A stretch of DNA of 64,000 nt from Sipunculus nudus (GCA_026874595.1 CM049310.1:39189558-39253557), one strand, 5' to 3'. Counted from the first letter of the stretch, positions 46,250 through 60,368 are shown. Notes: generated by a model not told the origin, from the sequence alone. A program made the numbers and translations.

Positions 46250-49200
46250 GAACACTTGATGAGCTACTTAATTATGAGCTTGTTTCGAACATTGCATAAA
46301 AGAAGGGTTTGTCGGTCCCCCTTCGATTTCGACAACGCCTAACGTTTTTATTTAACGGATTTATTCATACTTCCCCTACGTTTTATCATCTGGTTTGTGT
46401 TTATTGAATAAACAGCAAGTTCAGCAAGGTTAAGTGTAGGTACAGGCGTACAGCTGCGATTAATATGGACATAGATAACAGTAAAATGTCGTCTTCTGAA
46501 CAAGGGTGACTGGACAGTTGTTGTATCAGATTTCAACTCAAAGGATCGCTCAATCTCACAATCCCTGTTGGTGGTGTTTGGTGTCTGTCAAAGGGTAGAA
46601 TATCATAACTATTCATTTGGGATCAAAAGTAACAAAGGCCTACAAAGTGATAGTTCTGTTCGGCCTTTTATTCCATGGCCTTGGAAAGCTTAGCTGACAG
46701 CTTCGGAAACCATTTGATCTATATGCAGTTTTAGAAGAAACGTTTACGCGGCTAAAATACACTGTAGTATCCGTCCTGAGATTAAGATTAATATGTGGCA
46801 ATATTATATAATCTAAATCGGCTCATATCAATTCGGAATATTAACCCTATATAAACCGTTTTTAATCTCAAAGAATAATGCCCATGAAATAAATATTCGT
46901 CCATAGCAAGGCCTCATTTAATATCATAGTGAAGATTACATAGTGAAGCAAAAATTAATAAATTTATAAAAAAAAGTTGACCCCCACAACGCCGTATCCG
47001 CCTTCATAGGCCTTGAAATTCTATGTCTAAAACAGCTAGATAATGAAATTTCATCCTGCGGTTCCTGCATGTGGTACATTTATTGTGATCTTTGAGAAAG
47101 TCTTTAATTAGAATTAAGCTACCTTTAACAAATTACATTGTCGGAAACTATAGGGTGGCATTTCGAAACTTATCAGTTATCACACAAAAAATGCGGTAAT
47201 TGCTCAAGCATTTTAATTAATTTAAAAGGGGCGGTCCGCACCGGTTCAGTCCATGGATATAGGCGGTTCGGTATTTTTGTTGCCGGTCCGATCCAGCATA
47301 AACACTTGTGGACCGGGCCGGTCCAAGCGGTCTGTTCAGCACCTCTATTCTCTATAAGTTCTGAAGTAAAAACGTGTTTCAGCAGCTCATAAACAAAGAC
47401 TCCCTGGCAGTCAGTAAAATATATACAAAAGGCAAGTTTTTCAGATATACCTGGATTTTTTTTTTGCGAAATTTCGAACGCTACTTGATCTTGCAGAACT
47501 GTTAACTGTTGAAAAAGACTGGTTTCGATATGTTCCTTTTCTACGTATTTTATTGATACTTTAAGATGACAGATTACATGTGCAGCCATCATTAAGTTAT
47601 ACTAAAGAATTCATCAAGAAGTCATACTGAGGATTCAATAATAAAGAAACACTAAGATAAAATTATAGCCATTGCTTTCCACACAATATAGCTCCATGAC
47701 GCACTGGCTTGATAAAAGTTATTCTGCGTACTCAGAAAAAATCTGAAAAGGTCACTGGTAGGTGTCAGGAAGTTCAAGGACGAATCCACAGATGTCTGTC
47801 TGTTCTCACTAGCAGGTTTGCTGTTCTGAACAGTGATATTAATGAAAGACAACTTTTATGTCTGCACCTGCAAGTATATACAACATAGACTTTGTGAAAA
47901 AGGGCACGAGAACCAGAGATCGGTGGTAGATAATAGCCCCAGACAATACTTGAAAACTATATATATATATATAAAGGAAGCCATTTTATGCAGGAAATTT
48001 CTAACATAATTATATATTTCAGTTTAAAAAAATGGTGAGAAATTCTTGTCGAGAATAATATCTTAAAGCATTAATCTCCAGTAAGGTCTGGAAGCTATGT
48101 CTGTTATGTTAAGATTTTGGAAAAAAATGTGTCTACAACAGCTGTGTGTGTGTTTGAAAAAGCATTAGACCATTCTACAAATATTTTCATTTAAAAAAAT
48201 CAAGGGGAAAGGGTACTGGAATTACTGGCAGTTCACGGAGAAGACTTAGGTGTAAAATATTTAAAAAAGGAGGTTTATTCGTTTTAGGCCTGTACTCAAG
48301 ACTGATTTTTTTTAACCGATAGAACGTATCCTATCCTGATTCATTTAGATCCTCAGCATGCAGCATGCCTCCGCTCACAGGAGCTAACCCGCCCCTAACA
48401 TTGGAACTTTTCATGGGCCAGCTGCGGGTCTGAGGTTTATAATGACTGCCAATGTGACGGGAGCGATAATAAAGTAATTTGACATTATTTAAACAGTGGT
48501 TCTTGCTTTTATATTAATATTATCGACCATTATTTACTTGTCTACCTATAATAGAAACTGACCGAGCTCATTTGTACATAATTTACTTTACTATACCTTA
48601 CATTGATAATACCTAGGTTCTTTTACAACGACAGACACATCGATTAATCGGTCAAATTAATCAGTGTTAGACAGATGGATATTGAGGCAAGGAATAATAT
48701 AATTGCTTTTGAAAGCATGCATATTACTCGTTGGACATATGACCGCACGGCTTCGGCCGGGTTTTCTGTGGACCCAGTTCAACCGTACTGGCGTAGTTAA
48801 TGATATAGATGGTGTTAACTGAAATTCCTGAGAATTAATTGTAAATATTGTAAATGAGCCCCCCCCCCTTAGGACACAGTTTGCATCATCCCAGAAACTT
48901 CAAGACCAAAATCGTAAATTTCCGGGGCGTGACAACAGAGAAGTGCGTGACAACGCTTTAGTGCCACCGTCAATTATAATTTAGACTTAGAAGCAGACAT
49001 TGATAAAAATCTGGAAAGATTTTCCATCTTTTCTGCCACCCCATGCACAACTGCATGTGATTAGAGCACTACTTGTAAAAACGCACAGCGTCTGCTCTTT
49101 GCAAGTCAGCAACAACTACCGGTACATGGTCGATCAGGATAGCTGTGAATATCGCGACGGTTTACATACAAAACAAATAAAGCAGTATATGTTCACTTAT

Positions 49201-50418
49201 TACAGATATTTCAACGTTAAAAAACACGTCAAGTGCCCTTAGTTTCTAATTTACTCTCTGGATAGATCAGACATGGGCACACATAAAGCAACATATTTCA
49301 TTCATGTTCGAGTGAGTTCAAGTGGACGCCCAGCTGCGCGTCAGTGAGTGATACATAATGCTGCAACCCGCACTGACCGTCGACAGCAAGCAATGACTGC
49401 CCAGGACCTAGTGTACTTCCATCAGTACTTGCTATCTCTGCCAGATGCGCTAACACTTCTGGTACAGCAGACGATGCGACTGCTCGCCACACTGCAGCTG
49501 CACTTGTTGTCTTCCGCCTGCAGAAAACAATAACTTTCTCACGCGCTGAGCAGACGACATCGGAAACGATATATTTAGATATATTACCACATTAGAACGT
49601 GGATTTGAGAAGCCATCCGTCAGGTAAGGTTTCCATTTCTTTCCAGCCACTTTGTATATACTCCATGGTTGCCTTGAGGACGGAAGGAGCCGTCTTGGGT
49701 TTCCATGTACATGTAACAGGGCTACAGCTTAATATTTTTCCTCATAATAATCGTAGCCATGGAACATTCGTGAGGCAAATTATTAGAATAGGACAACTAT
49801 ACGGTCAACATACAGAGGACTGGTTTACCTTGACGATGCAATGTAAAGACTAGGTTTTGGTCAAGCCTATATCAGAAAATCATCGGTATCATATGTCAGT
49901 GAAAAAGCTGATGAAAATGCCTCTTCTTTATTCCACATTGTTCTGTACAGGTATCAGCGTTTATCCTAGTAATATCTACCATTCAATATTGCGTGTAATC
50001 TGTTCATAAGTTGATCATCCTTCAGAACTCCAGTGGTAATAGACTGACCCATACAAAATACAATGACGGTCTGGGCTACCATGTCCATCCGATGTTATAC
50101 CAGGTGGAAAGGCGGATTGACGGACGCTCGCACGTGCAGTTCGGATTCAAGAGTTCCGGGGCTCTGTGACTGACTGATATAATAATTTATGCTACAGGCA
50201 GCGGTCAAACCTGTTATTACACTTCCCAGCACGCGAGCTCGCTGTCTTTTTCCCCTGCGCGATGGAGCTCGGAAGATGGATTTGTTTACGGAGTTAGACA
50301 TGCAAACTTCTGGCATATGTGCAACAGCATTTTTATAATTCAAATGTCATGACTGGTATAAAGATACATAAATATCTGATTTTATAAATATGCGAACTTG
50401 AAAACCATGTGAAACATT
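46250..50418. other. Unassigned DNA with repeat remnants
   Basis: 47225-47360 contains GGACCGGGCCGGTCC and, on the minus strand, AGAGGTGCTGAACAGACCGC, reminiscent of a decayed hAT terminus. 48850-48990 resembles 26040-26200. A locally GC-richer patch at 49310-49560 has short frames on both strands and a plus-strand CAG|GTAAGG at about 49622, but no recognised product. Confidence 0.4.
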
Positions 50419-50561
50419 CAGTGGCGTCAATTTATCTTCAAGGGTGGGGGGGGGGGGGACTCGGGGGGGGGGGGATGACAGGCATGGGTCGGGGGGGGGG
50501 GGGGGGGGATGACAGGCATAGCGGATAGTCAAAATTGGGATAAAACAGACATGTTAATACA

Positions 50562-50618
<57 letters not shown>

Positions 50619-50851
50619 TATTGTATATATATATATCATTAAGTATAAGGTTTAAAAAGGGATATGGTTATTCTAAACCATTTAGATATAAATATTTCAT
50701 AGTAAACTCATAAATGGAACCAAAGTCTATAATTCTATTTATTTATGTATATCATTTGAAATATATAAATATTATTCTTTGAATTTGGGGGGGGGGGGGG
50801 GAGAAGGATGATTACATTGGCCATCCCCATCCCCCCTATATTGACGCCCTG
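50419..50851 (+). mobile_element. hAT-type MITE family M1, copy 2
   Basis: Begins CAGTGGCGTCAATTTA and ends TATATTGACGCCCTG. Flanks GAAACATT and GTAACATT match at 7 of 8 positions, as expected of an aged 8-bp duplication. Shares GATAAAACAGACATGTT, TTAAGTATAAGGTTTAAAAA and GGAACCAAAGTCTATAATTC with copy 1. It carries a (TA)n expansion at 50565-50613 and longer G tracts. Confidence 0.88.
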
Positions 50852-52009
50852 GTAACATTCATGGGTATAAGTTTAACTGATCAGGCCGGTGACGATGATG
50901 ACGATGACGAAGGAGGTTTCGCTCCGCAGATCTGCAGTAGTGAAATTTGATACCAGAAAATGCTGGATCCTGGCAGTTATACAACTACGTTGTCGTGCGG
51001 TGTTTGCATCATACTCGTGTGTCATTCACGTGTTGTGTTAATATACAATGTATATGATTGTGTAGGTCCAATGTTTTATCCAGTAACCTAACGATCTGTG
51101 CGTGGGTCACATAAAGGGGCCTGTTCCTTAATCTGACGTTAAAGATAACCCTTGAACCTTTTTTATAAAATAGGCCATTAAACGCCGACAAAGCCGCACG
51201 CATGCTGTTCGATTTGTTCCGTGTTTATATCATGTGGGGAGCGCCAAAATAATCCAAACACATTCAACAAAGATTTCTGGCAGGAAATCAGACAAACCAG
51301 TTAAGCAAAGGGTCTTTTGCAACTAGTGAACTTTCATGTTCAGCAAATATGCAACACACCACCTTAGGTTACATGGTTTGGCGGTTTTCAACATTGCTGT
51401 GTTTTGTACTTATAGCTGGCACATACAAGCTCATACATCCGTCACAGAAGCGTTATGTGAAATTTTACTAGCACGAAATACCTTAGAATCCACTAATGAG
51501 TACGCAGAGTAAGCCAGAAATCACAAATTTTATAGAAAAGATAGCTGGGTTTAAGAAATAACATACACTAGCTGATGAAGCCGACAATAGTGATGATTAA
51601 GCACTTTTGACGTCTGTTCTCTGTTGATGGCAATTAATAATATCTAGAAATCTGCAAGCCGGGAGATTTTGATTTGGAATCGATTTTCCACGATCGGCCC
51701 TCATCCAGGGTGAATGCTCTGCAGGATTAATGGGAAGGCCGTGCCCAACGGCCATATTTCACTCACAAATGAGTAGGCCTTTCGGGGGTATCTCGGTGGT
51801 ATGACCCATCAATGCGGAGGAGTACACACCCAGGTCCCGCAGGTGCAGTAGTCTTTGGGCCTGGTTAACACCAGGATATAAAATCAAAGGAAGCGTGTGA
51901 TACTGCATGCTCTGTCACGGAGTCCGAAAACGGAATGGAATTCTGCAGATGTACATATACTTAGTGAAGCTAACATTAAAAATGGAGGCGGTAAAAAAAT
52001 AATATTAAA
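50852..52009. other. No gene seen
   Basis: A GATGATGACGATGACGA run lies at about 50894. No domain-bearing frame. Confidence 0.4.
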
Positions 52010-52215
52010 GAAACCCTAGAAATCTGCATTTTAAGGAAGGAATTTGGGGGGTTTCCAATTTGAGATGCTCCCAAAACCGGGTTTGCATTCACTTATTTGG
52101 CCAAATTTCCCAGGTTCATATATGCATTATAATTATCTGGACATTTGTGAATATTGCTTGAAGCCGTTCCGTAATCAGGGTCATTACTATTGTAATATGT
52201 CTCCCAGTGAAAATT
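52010..52215 (-). repeat. Dispersed repeat R2, copy 3 (3' part, inverted)
   Basis: Its reverse complement contains AATAAGTGAATGCAAAC, GGAAACCCC and CCTTAAAATGCAGATTTCT, matching 54240-54355 almost base for base. Confidence 0.75.
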
Positions 52216-52331
52216 ATTTCAGGATTTACTGATGGCGAACTATTATTTATATTACAGTGTATAATCACAAGACATTGTCAAATCAGACCTTGTTGTGAAG
52301 GTATATATATTCACTTTAATCGCACACACAC

Positions 52332-52344
52332 ATATATATATATA

Positions 52345-52401
<57 letters not shown>
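52332..52401. repeat. (TA)n microsatellite
   Basis: TA tract interrupted once near 52350, followed by a short GT run. Confidence 0.97.
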
Positions 52402-52409
<8 letters not shown>

Positions 52410-53397
52410 TACAGTCAATGTGTAAAATCAGTCAATTTGTAAATTGTCTGAAAATTTCAGTCAATTTACAAATTGCCTGCTTCACTCAATTTATAAATGT
52501 ATAACATCATATTAATACACAGATGAATGTTTTATACAATCAAAAGCTTCCATTTGGCTTATTTTTTTCTTGCGGAAATAATTATATTATCATATGACAT
52601 GTTAATATTATTCTGTCTCAGGGGCGCAGTCTCCTTTTACACATTAGGATTGAGTGGAAACGTGAGGGTACCCCGCTACCTTTGTTACCATTTTCTTTCG
52701 AACTTCAGCAATTTTGGCATAAAATATTATGGAACATTATAAACATAAAAGCGTGTGTGACCTAAAATATTTAGGCAGCAAACATTCAAGGGGAACCCCC
52801 ATTTCTTGGATTCACCGCTGATTATATAAAAATAAAATTTTAAGCCCTGGTTTGAACTCGCGAAATCTGCATGAATAATTAAATTTGTGCCTTATACCTG
52901 GGATCCACAATGTCATGTTAACGAGAGAATCATGCAATATTATATCAGTCATTGTTTTAGGTTTAGTTATATCTGAAAGATCACACTTTGACCGGCAAAC
53001 TGTCACACATTTTTGTAAAAAATAAATCATATTTTACGGATTGGCTATTTTTATGGTATAATGACATTATTTTATTTGACAATATTGACAATACTTATGG
53101 GATTGGGGATGCATTATGGTATGTCCATGCAATATGTTTGGAAAAGTTTGTGGGATTTCCCGACCAAATGTCGCTTATGTACTGCTCATTAAAAGTTGAC
53201 TACTCATCACTATACAAGCCATAACAGTTTGGCTACACTCACAGAATGTTCATAGCAAACTCATCAAAAGTTGCAAACGCATTTGGTAATTGTGGTTAAA
53301 CCCTAACTGGTTATACTATATAGCAATGTCTGCTTCCTAATAATGTCTGCGTCCTTTTATGAATTGCCTGAGTGAATCAGGCAAATTGTTAATTGAC

Positions 53398-53399
<2 letters not shown>
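52402..53399. other. No gene seen
   Basis: The phrase GTCAATTTGTAAATTG and related short repeats occur at 52430-52500, and a similar AATTGTTAATTGACTTA lies just before the TA tract at 53400. Nothing else recognised. Confidence 0.4.

Positions 53400-53456
<57 letters not shown>
53400..53456. repeat. (TA)n microsatellite
   Basis: About 28 TA units. Confidence 0.97.
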
Positions 53457-53461
<5 letters not shown>

Positions 53462-53879
53462 CATGGATCAAGCTGCCTACATTTCAATAAAAAATATAGA
53501 TCTATTTCAAGGCAGCCATGTATTTTAAAATGTACAAGGGTTCCTTGATGTAAGGGCCATTTTCTCAATACAAGCGTGCCCCAGTTCAGTATTCCTATTA
53601 TTGCATTGTACTCCAGCTGCACCAAAATCGGTATATGCACCCATATTCCAATATCACATTTGTTTTGTCATTTAGTCAGAGTCTAGTGTCACTCAGTTAT
53701 GAGGACCCTTATGGCTATTTACCAGCTTGGCTGAACTGAACAACTGGCCAGCATGCCACTCGTATTAATTTATCAAATATAAATTATTGTTGATTCTCGT
53801 TGAGATCCGATAAATTGGCCGATATATTTAGCTCAGGTGAGGATGCTGCGTTCGTGTATCGCTCAGCGCGGACGTGGCA

Positions 53880-53960
53880 ATCTGACTCCGCCTCACATGT
53901 TGCACGGGTCAGATATTGGTCACGGGGAGTAACCGTTAGGCCACGCAAAACTAATTGATA
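53880..53960 (-). repeat. Possible tRNA-like SINE head
   Basis: Minus-strand TGGCCTAACGG (53943-53933) fits the pol III A box exactly, and GTGGCCTAACGGTTA resembles many tRNA-derived SINE heads. No B box at the expected distance, so the call is weak. Confidence 0.25.
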
Positions 53961-53984
53961 GTTCGACGGAATCCCCGCTCTCAT

Positions 53985-54365
53985 TTTTTTACCTTCAGCA
54001 CGAGGGTATGCGTCCATTCCCGTTCGTGTGATGGTGTGTGTGTGTGTGTGTGTATATGTGTTTGTTCACAACATAACTCACGCAATCATGAATTACATCT
54101 CATGTAATTTTCAGGAAATTTCTGGAATGGGCCAATGAAATTTATAACATTAAAGTATGGATCCGGAACATGACCCGGATTCCGGTATGTTATCAAGAAA
54201 TATTCCTTAATTAGAGTCATTTATATGCACGAATTGGCTGAATAAGTGAAATATTGGCTGAATAAGTGAATGCAAACACGGTTTCGAAAGCATTCCACAA
54301 TAGAAACCCCAACATGGCGGAGGGTTGCATTCCTTAAAATGCAGATTTCTGGTTTTTCGATGATT
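53985..54365 (+). repeat. Dispersed repeat R2, copy 4 (most complete)
   Basis: Runs from TATGCGTCCATTCCCGTTCG through a (GT)n stretch (54033-54052), TTTGTTCACAACATAACTCA, CGCAATCATGAA, GGGCCAATGAAA, ATGGATCCGGAACATG and AATAAGTGAATGCAAACACG to CTTAAAATGCAGATTTCTGG. It contains a 20-bp local duplication (GAATAAGTGAAATATTGGCT). It defines the uninterrupted order against which copy 2 shows the MITE insertion. Confidence 0.8.
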
Positions 54366-55079
54366 TTTTACAGAAAGTGCCTGAGAACCAAACCATTTTT
54401 TTTGCCTAAAACTCACGCCGTATTGGCAGTGTTGTGGGCTTACATATTTGCAGTTTTCTACCCTCAAAACGATTGTCCCTGCTGTCCTCGCCCATCAATC
54501 TGGATAATTGTGCATTTTAGCGAGTTTTTGTACAAGGCTTATATTGCAATTAACGCATTACATGTATTTCCAAATTTTGTTTATTCAATAACAAGGAGAA
54601 CATTTTACTTATATTAGAATAAGGCTTAAAGTGTTTGAAAACCGATATATTTTAGATATGATGAGCAATAATGCTCGAATATACTTTTCTTGGCATAACG
54701 TTATGACGGACGATGAAAATTTGAATAAATAAATTCGACATTTTGTCTCTCAAACAACACTATCTTTCATTATATAACCCTTATTTTTCTAAAAATATAC
54801 ATCTCTTGTATACATCTCTTGTATATTACTTTTGTTTACAATTTACGTTAAAGATTGTAAAATAAACCTCTAAAAAACCGCTTAAATGCACAATTACCTC
54901 AGTCTGTGTTATAGCCAATAAAAATGGACTCCTCAGTTGCCTTTTTAGTGAATAGTGCAATGTAGATTCCCTAGACTGCCCCTGCAGTTGCCTATGCTAT
55001 ACAAGACTAGAAACAACGGTGTAATTTAACATATTTCTATTGATTTATGTTCAGTTCATCTATGTGTATTGTATATATT

Positions 55080-55097
55080 TAACCACTGAAAAGCAAT

Positions 55098-55152
<55 letters not shown>

Positions 55153-55264
55153 CAGGGAGAGTCGGACCTAGGACGTTCACATCACACCACATGGTCCGAT
55201 GTAAGTGAAGGTAAAAAATATGAAATCAAAGATGTCTGCTGATAAATAGATACAAAAGAGAGAG

Positions 55265-55330
<66 letters not shown>

Positions 55331-55938
55331 GAGAGAAAGAGAGAGAGCGTGAGAGAAAGAGAGAGAGAGAGAGCTAGAGCTAGGGAGGCAGAGTCGGACC
55401 GAGGACGTTCACTTCACACCCCATGGTCTTATGTAGGTGAAGGTAAAAACATAGAAAAATCTAGGATGTCGACTGATGAAATTGATACAAAATTATTCTG
55501 TTGATGGATTTGTGTGCGGGTTATCTTCAAAATTCAGCGTCTGGATGACACAATTTACTTACTTAAGATATCCACACTCTGACTGCAATTGTTGTTTTAT
55601 CTTGATTAAAAAAGGGCCGCGAATTTATAATTCTAGAGTATCAAAGATCAGCTGAAAAGATATGTCTTGTTCAATAAAGCAAACAAAACAATAATAAAAA
55701 CCTGATGACACCAATCCGTGATCGATCAGCCATTGTCCAAAGAAGGTGGTATGATATAAGTGAAGATAAAAAAATATGAAATCAAGGATGTCATCTGATA
55801 AAATAGATTCAAACGAGAGAGAGAAATCGAGAGAGAAAGCGAGAGAGAGAGAGGGTGAGATGGAAAAAGAGAGAGTGTAGGAGAGAAAGCGAGAGTGAAA
55901 GGGAGTGAAAGAAAGAGCAAGGGAGAGAGAGAGAGAGA

Positions 55939-55993
<55 letters not shown>

Positions 55994-56526
55994 CGTCGGA
56001 CCGAGGACATTCACATCACACCACATGGTCTGATGTAGGTGAAGGTAAAAACATAGAAAAATCTAGGATGTCGACTGATAAAATGGGTATAAAATTGTTT
56101 TGTTGATGGATTTGTGTGCGGGTTATCTTCAAAATAGACGCCTGGATGACACAAATTACTTAGTTAAGATACACTATGACTGCCATAGTTGTTTTATGTT
56201 GATCAAAAACAGAGACGCTTATTTATTATTATAGAGTATCAAAGGTCCGCAGAAAGATATGTCTTGTTCAATACAGCAAACAAAACAATGATAAAAACCT
56301 GATAATACCAATCCGTGATCGATAAGCCATTGTCCAAAGAAGGTGGTCTGATGTAAGTGAAGGTAAAAATATGAAATCAAGGATGTCGTTTGATAAAATA
56401 GATACAAAAGACAGAGAGAAAGCAAGAGAGAAAGCAAGAGAGAGAGAGAGAGATGGAGAAAGGAAGAGAGAGTGAAAGAGAGAGAGGAGGGGGAGAAAGA
56501 AAGAGAGAACAGGAGAGAGAAAGAAA

Positions 56527-56571
<45 letters not shown>

Positions 56572-56930
56572 TCGGACCGAGGACGTTCACCTCACAACAC
56601 ATGGTCTGATGTAGGTGAAGGTAAAAACATAGTAAAATGTAGGAAGTCGACTAATAAAATGGATACAAAATTGTTCTGTTGATGGATTTCAGTGCGGGTA
56701 ATCTTCTAAACAGACGCCTGGATGGCACAATTTACTTAGTCAGATACACTCTGACTGCCATAGTTGTTTTTAGTTGATTAAAAACAGAGACGCTAATTTA
56801 TTATTCTTGAGTATCAAAGATCCGCAGAAAAGATATGTCTTGTTCAATAAAGCAAACAAAACAATGATAAAAACCTGCATGATGATACCAGTCATTGTTC
56901 GATCTGCCATTGTCCAAAGAATATTAGTAA
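55080..56930 (+). repeat. Tandem duplication of about 590 bp with (GA)n cores
   Basis: The phrase GTCGGACCGAGGACGTTCAC (with variants) occurs at 55161, 55393, 55994 and 56571. Spacings are 232, 601 and 577 bp, so there are about three full units and one shortened first unit. Each unit carries a (GA)n block and the shared run GATATGTCTTGTTCAAT, CAAACAAAACAAT and GCCATTGTCCAAAGAA. The long Ser-Leu minus-strand frames are translations of (GA)n. Confidence 0.93.
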
Positions 56931-57087
56931 AACCCTTTCGCCATATAGGATGAAAGTGAGCTTCCGGACAGAGTAAATTTTCAAATTACGTTCTAGTAAA
57001 AGAATGGGCATTTCAACACTTTTTCAGCGAGTTTGGTTCTTTGCACCACCGCAACGGGAAATATTTGTTTGTCATATATAAATATTT

Positions 57088-57140
<53 letters not shown>

Positions 57141-58404
57141 ACCTTAATCAAAATAATATTAAAATCACATTATACTGTTTATGTTAAACCAGCTTTAAGA
57201 CCAGTAACTGGCATTTGGGAGATAAATTTAAGTGCATGATGTCCGAAGACACTAAAGGGGAGAGGGGGCGCATTGGGGTCCGTGTTTGCGGGGGACCCTG
57301 CCGTGAGAGTATAAGTGACGGTGGGGTATCTGCATCTATACTGTGTTGATCTTCAGTCTAACGTCCGTGTTCTAAGCCATCGCCTTTATTTTCTTTTACG
57401 AATACATACATGCAGATCAGGAAAACATTTACAATTCCTGTCTATACTGCATGTGCGTCTGCATGATAATCAATTACACATCAGACATTCCGTTTACGAG
57501 ATGTCCCCAAACAATAAAATAGGGCAAGTTTGTCTGTTCGACAGATACCTCGAAAGTTGTCCACAGAATTTTTGCAGACTCAGCTGATATATTTCGACAT
57601 CGTAGAGCAGTTTAAGATTTTCTTCTCCACCCACATTTTAAACAGACTGAAGATATGCATCGAATGCAGCCATCGTGAATTACAGCTGTTGAGTCAAACG
57701 AGTCCTTTGCTTTCTGGTTCGTACAAAAGATAAAGAGCTAGAGCACTGGAATATAGAGCCGGGTTCAGATCCTATAGCAAGAAATAAATATTTCCCTGCT
57801 TTCTTTTACGTTTATCTATATAGGTCGGCCTTACATGTTAAAAGGTTCTCTCTCCTCTCTAATGAGGGTATTCTTAATGCCTTACTGACGATATATAGGT
57901 TCATCGACAGGAAAAGAGCTATATATAGGGTATCAATCATGATCAAGCGACACGACTTATCCCTACACATTTAAACATATGGTCGACCCTTTTTCCAAAA
58001 ACATAATTTTGGTATATAAGGAACCCGGATTTGTAGTCAACTCATAAACCGGTGATTGTGTTTCTCAGTGTATTACCCTGCTAAGAAGTATACGAAATAG
58101 TAAACAAAGACTCCCCTGTGGGAGATACAATTGCTTGTATGTATGCATATGAAAAAGATTCCCAAAATACAATTACCAGTTTGGTAATTATAGACTGAGG
58201 AGAAGTTGAATGTAGTTAGGGCAAATCTGGGCTAGCCCAGATCTAGATAAATGAAGTGACAGAAAAAGAAACAATCCGACAGGAAACAGAGACAGAGACA
58301 TCAGGCAGACGCACAGTATAACAGACACTGACAGGAAGACGGACCTGGGGAGAGATAGAGACCCAAGTAAATAGAAAAAAAGCTTGAGACCGAATTCAGA
58401 GAAA
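56931..58404. other. Unassigned DNA with a (TA)n tract
   Basis: The (TA)n tract is at 57086-57137. 57725-57775 holds a tRNA-like stretch listed separately. No coding gene recognised. Confidence 0.4.
57725..57775 (+). repeat. Possible tRNA-like fragment
   Basis: GCTAGAGCACTGGAATATAG then GGGTTCAGATCC resembles a tRNA D-arm region and T arm brought close together. Stems are incomplete; it may be part of a SINE. Confidence 0.25.
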
Positions 58405-59232
58405 AAACCTGACAGAGACATTGATAGAAAGGCTACCAGACTGACAGGGAGACAAATAGAAAGGCTAACAGACTGACAGAGAGACCGATAGAAAGGCTAA
58501 CAAACTGACAGAGAGAACGATAAAAAGGCTAGCAAACTGACAGAGAGTCCGATAGAAAGGCTAATAAACTGACATAGAGACCAATATTAAGGCTAACAAT
58601 CAAACTGACAGACAGACCGGTAATAAGGCTAATCAGCTGACAGACTGACCGATAGAGAGGCAAAAATACTGAGAGAGAGACCGATATTGAAAGGCTAACA
58701 AACTGACAGAGAGTCCGATAAAAAAGGCTGACAAACTGACAGAGAGTCCGATAGAAAGGCTAACAAACTGACAGAGAGACTGATAGAAAGGCTAACAAAC
58801 TGACAGAGAGACCGATAGAAAGGCTAACAAACTGACAGAGAGACCGATAGAAAGGCTAACAAACTGACAGAGAGACCGATAGAAAGGCTAACAAACTGAC
58901 AGAGAGACCGATAGAAAGGCTAACAAACTGACAGAGAGACCGATAGAAAGGCTAACAAACTGACAGAGAGACCGATAGAAAGGCTAACAAACTGACAGAG
59001 AGACCGATAGAAAGGCTAACAAACTGACAGAGAGACCGATAGAAAGACTAACAAACTGACAGAGAGTCCGATAAAAGGCTAACAAACTGACAGAGAGTCC
59101 GATAGAAAGGCTAACAAACTGACAGAGAGACCGATAGAAAGGCTAACAAACTGACAGAGAGACCGATAGAAAGGCCAACAAACTGACAGAGAGACCAATA
59201 GAAAGGCTAACAAACTGACAGAGAGACCAAAA
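58405..59232 (+). repeat. Minisatellite, 32-bp unit, about 26 copies
   Basis: Unit GGCTAACAAACTGACAGAGA then GACCGATAGAAA. Copies at 58780-59040 are essentially identical, while both edges are degenerate, the normal pattern for an array homogenised in its centre. The minus-strand frame at 59079-59303 is the array itself. Confidence 0.97.
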
Positions 59233-60368
59233 AGGGATGGGGCAGATCGCATGACAGAGAGAGTGACAGGCATATTATTTTCAACTAAACGGTAGTAAAC
59301 CATTGGCTTCCATTTGCCTTATCTCGTCAGAAACCGCAACAAATATCGTACCTTTTTATACGTAATTTTTGGGACATACAGATCTTTTTAGTATTCTTCC
59401 TACATCAGACAAGTTAAATAACGCCAAATAAAAAAGTGTATATTTGAACCCAATGAACTTTGAGGTGGAAAGCGAGAACACAATCTTTTAGATAGTGAAC
59501 GTCGCCGGTTAAGTGGTTGTGAAGAGCAAACAATACAGGGGTGTCTCTCTGTTTGTTACAACAATACATCCATCAGTTTCACTAATGTTATCACTTCAGG
59601 TCCCAGGACATTTTGCCTTCTTTGTCAGGCCTTTTCATGCAGTATTATAGCTTTAGGGAAGTTCAGGACGGCTAGAAACAAAGGCGTATCAACACAGCTT
59701 GAAAAGAAAGCCTTTCTTTCCAAATCATTCTCTTACCTTTCCCCGTGGGAAGCAAGGAGTTTCTAGGGTGAAATGAGCGATTAAGGTCTAACATAATAAA
59801 ATCTTCTTGGTATCTTGGATTAAAATCCGGACTAAATAGTTTTAAATTAAATGAGCAGTTTTATTTATGAGGACAACCTTTGAGAAGCAACTATTAATGC
59901 CACATTCACAAACGTTTTCAGATATGCGTACACATATGACTAGATTCAGCCAAAGACCACAAATCATTTATCAACCTAGAAGATGCATTTATAGGAAATT
60001 ACACGATCAATTTGTTATTCAAGCTGGTATGTCACTGTCGCTTAGCAAAGCATGTCATCACTAACTCACTGTAGTAACGTTAACCGGACATACTCTCGAA
60101 GTTCATCGACAATGTATAGTCAGACAGGCAAGTGCCCGACCTTATTGAATAATAAACATATTTTGAAGTCCTGAGAGTAGAAAGACACAATATAAATCTG
60201 TTATATGTTTACTGCCATTAAACTAAAAAATACGAGCATACATCATTGGTTACTCTAAATACGAGACTTTTTATGAGTTGAAATCTCTGCAGTTGTAAAA
60301 GTATATGAGGATTAATCATATGTTGCCTTGGAGATATATATTTACGGGGTATAGGTATACACACACTC

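Noticed and set aside
47173-47592. 139-codon minus-strand open frame
   Set aside because: Its C-terminal third lies in a hAT-like remnant; I could not match the rest to a hAT transposase or any other family.
55625-56602. Long Ser-Leu minus-strand frames
   Set aside because: Translations of (GA)n within a tandem duplication.
58405-59232. CRISPR-like regular repeat
   Set aside because: Units are head to tail with no unique spacers, and the genome is animal; it is a minisatellite.
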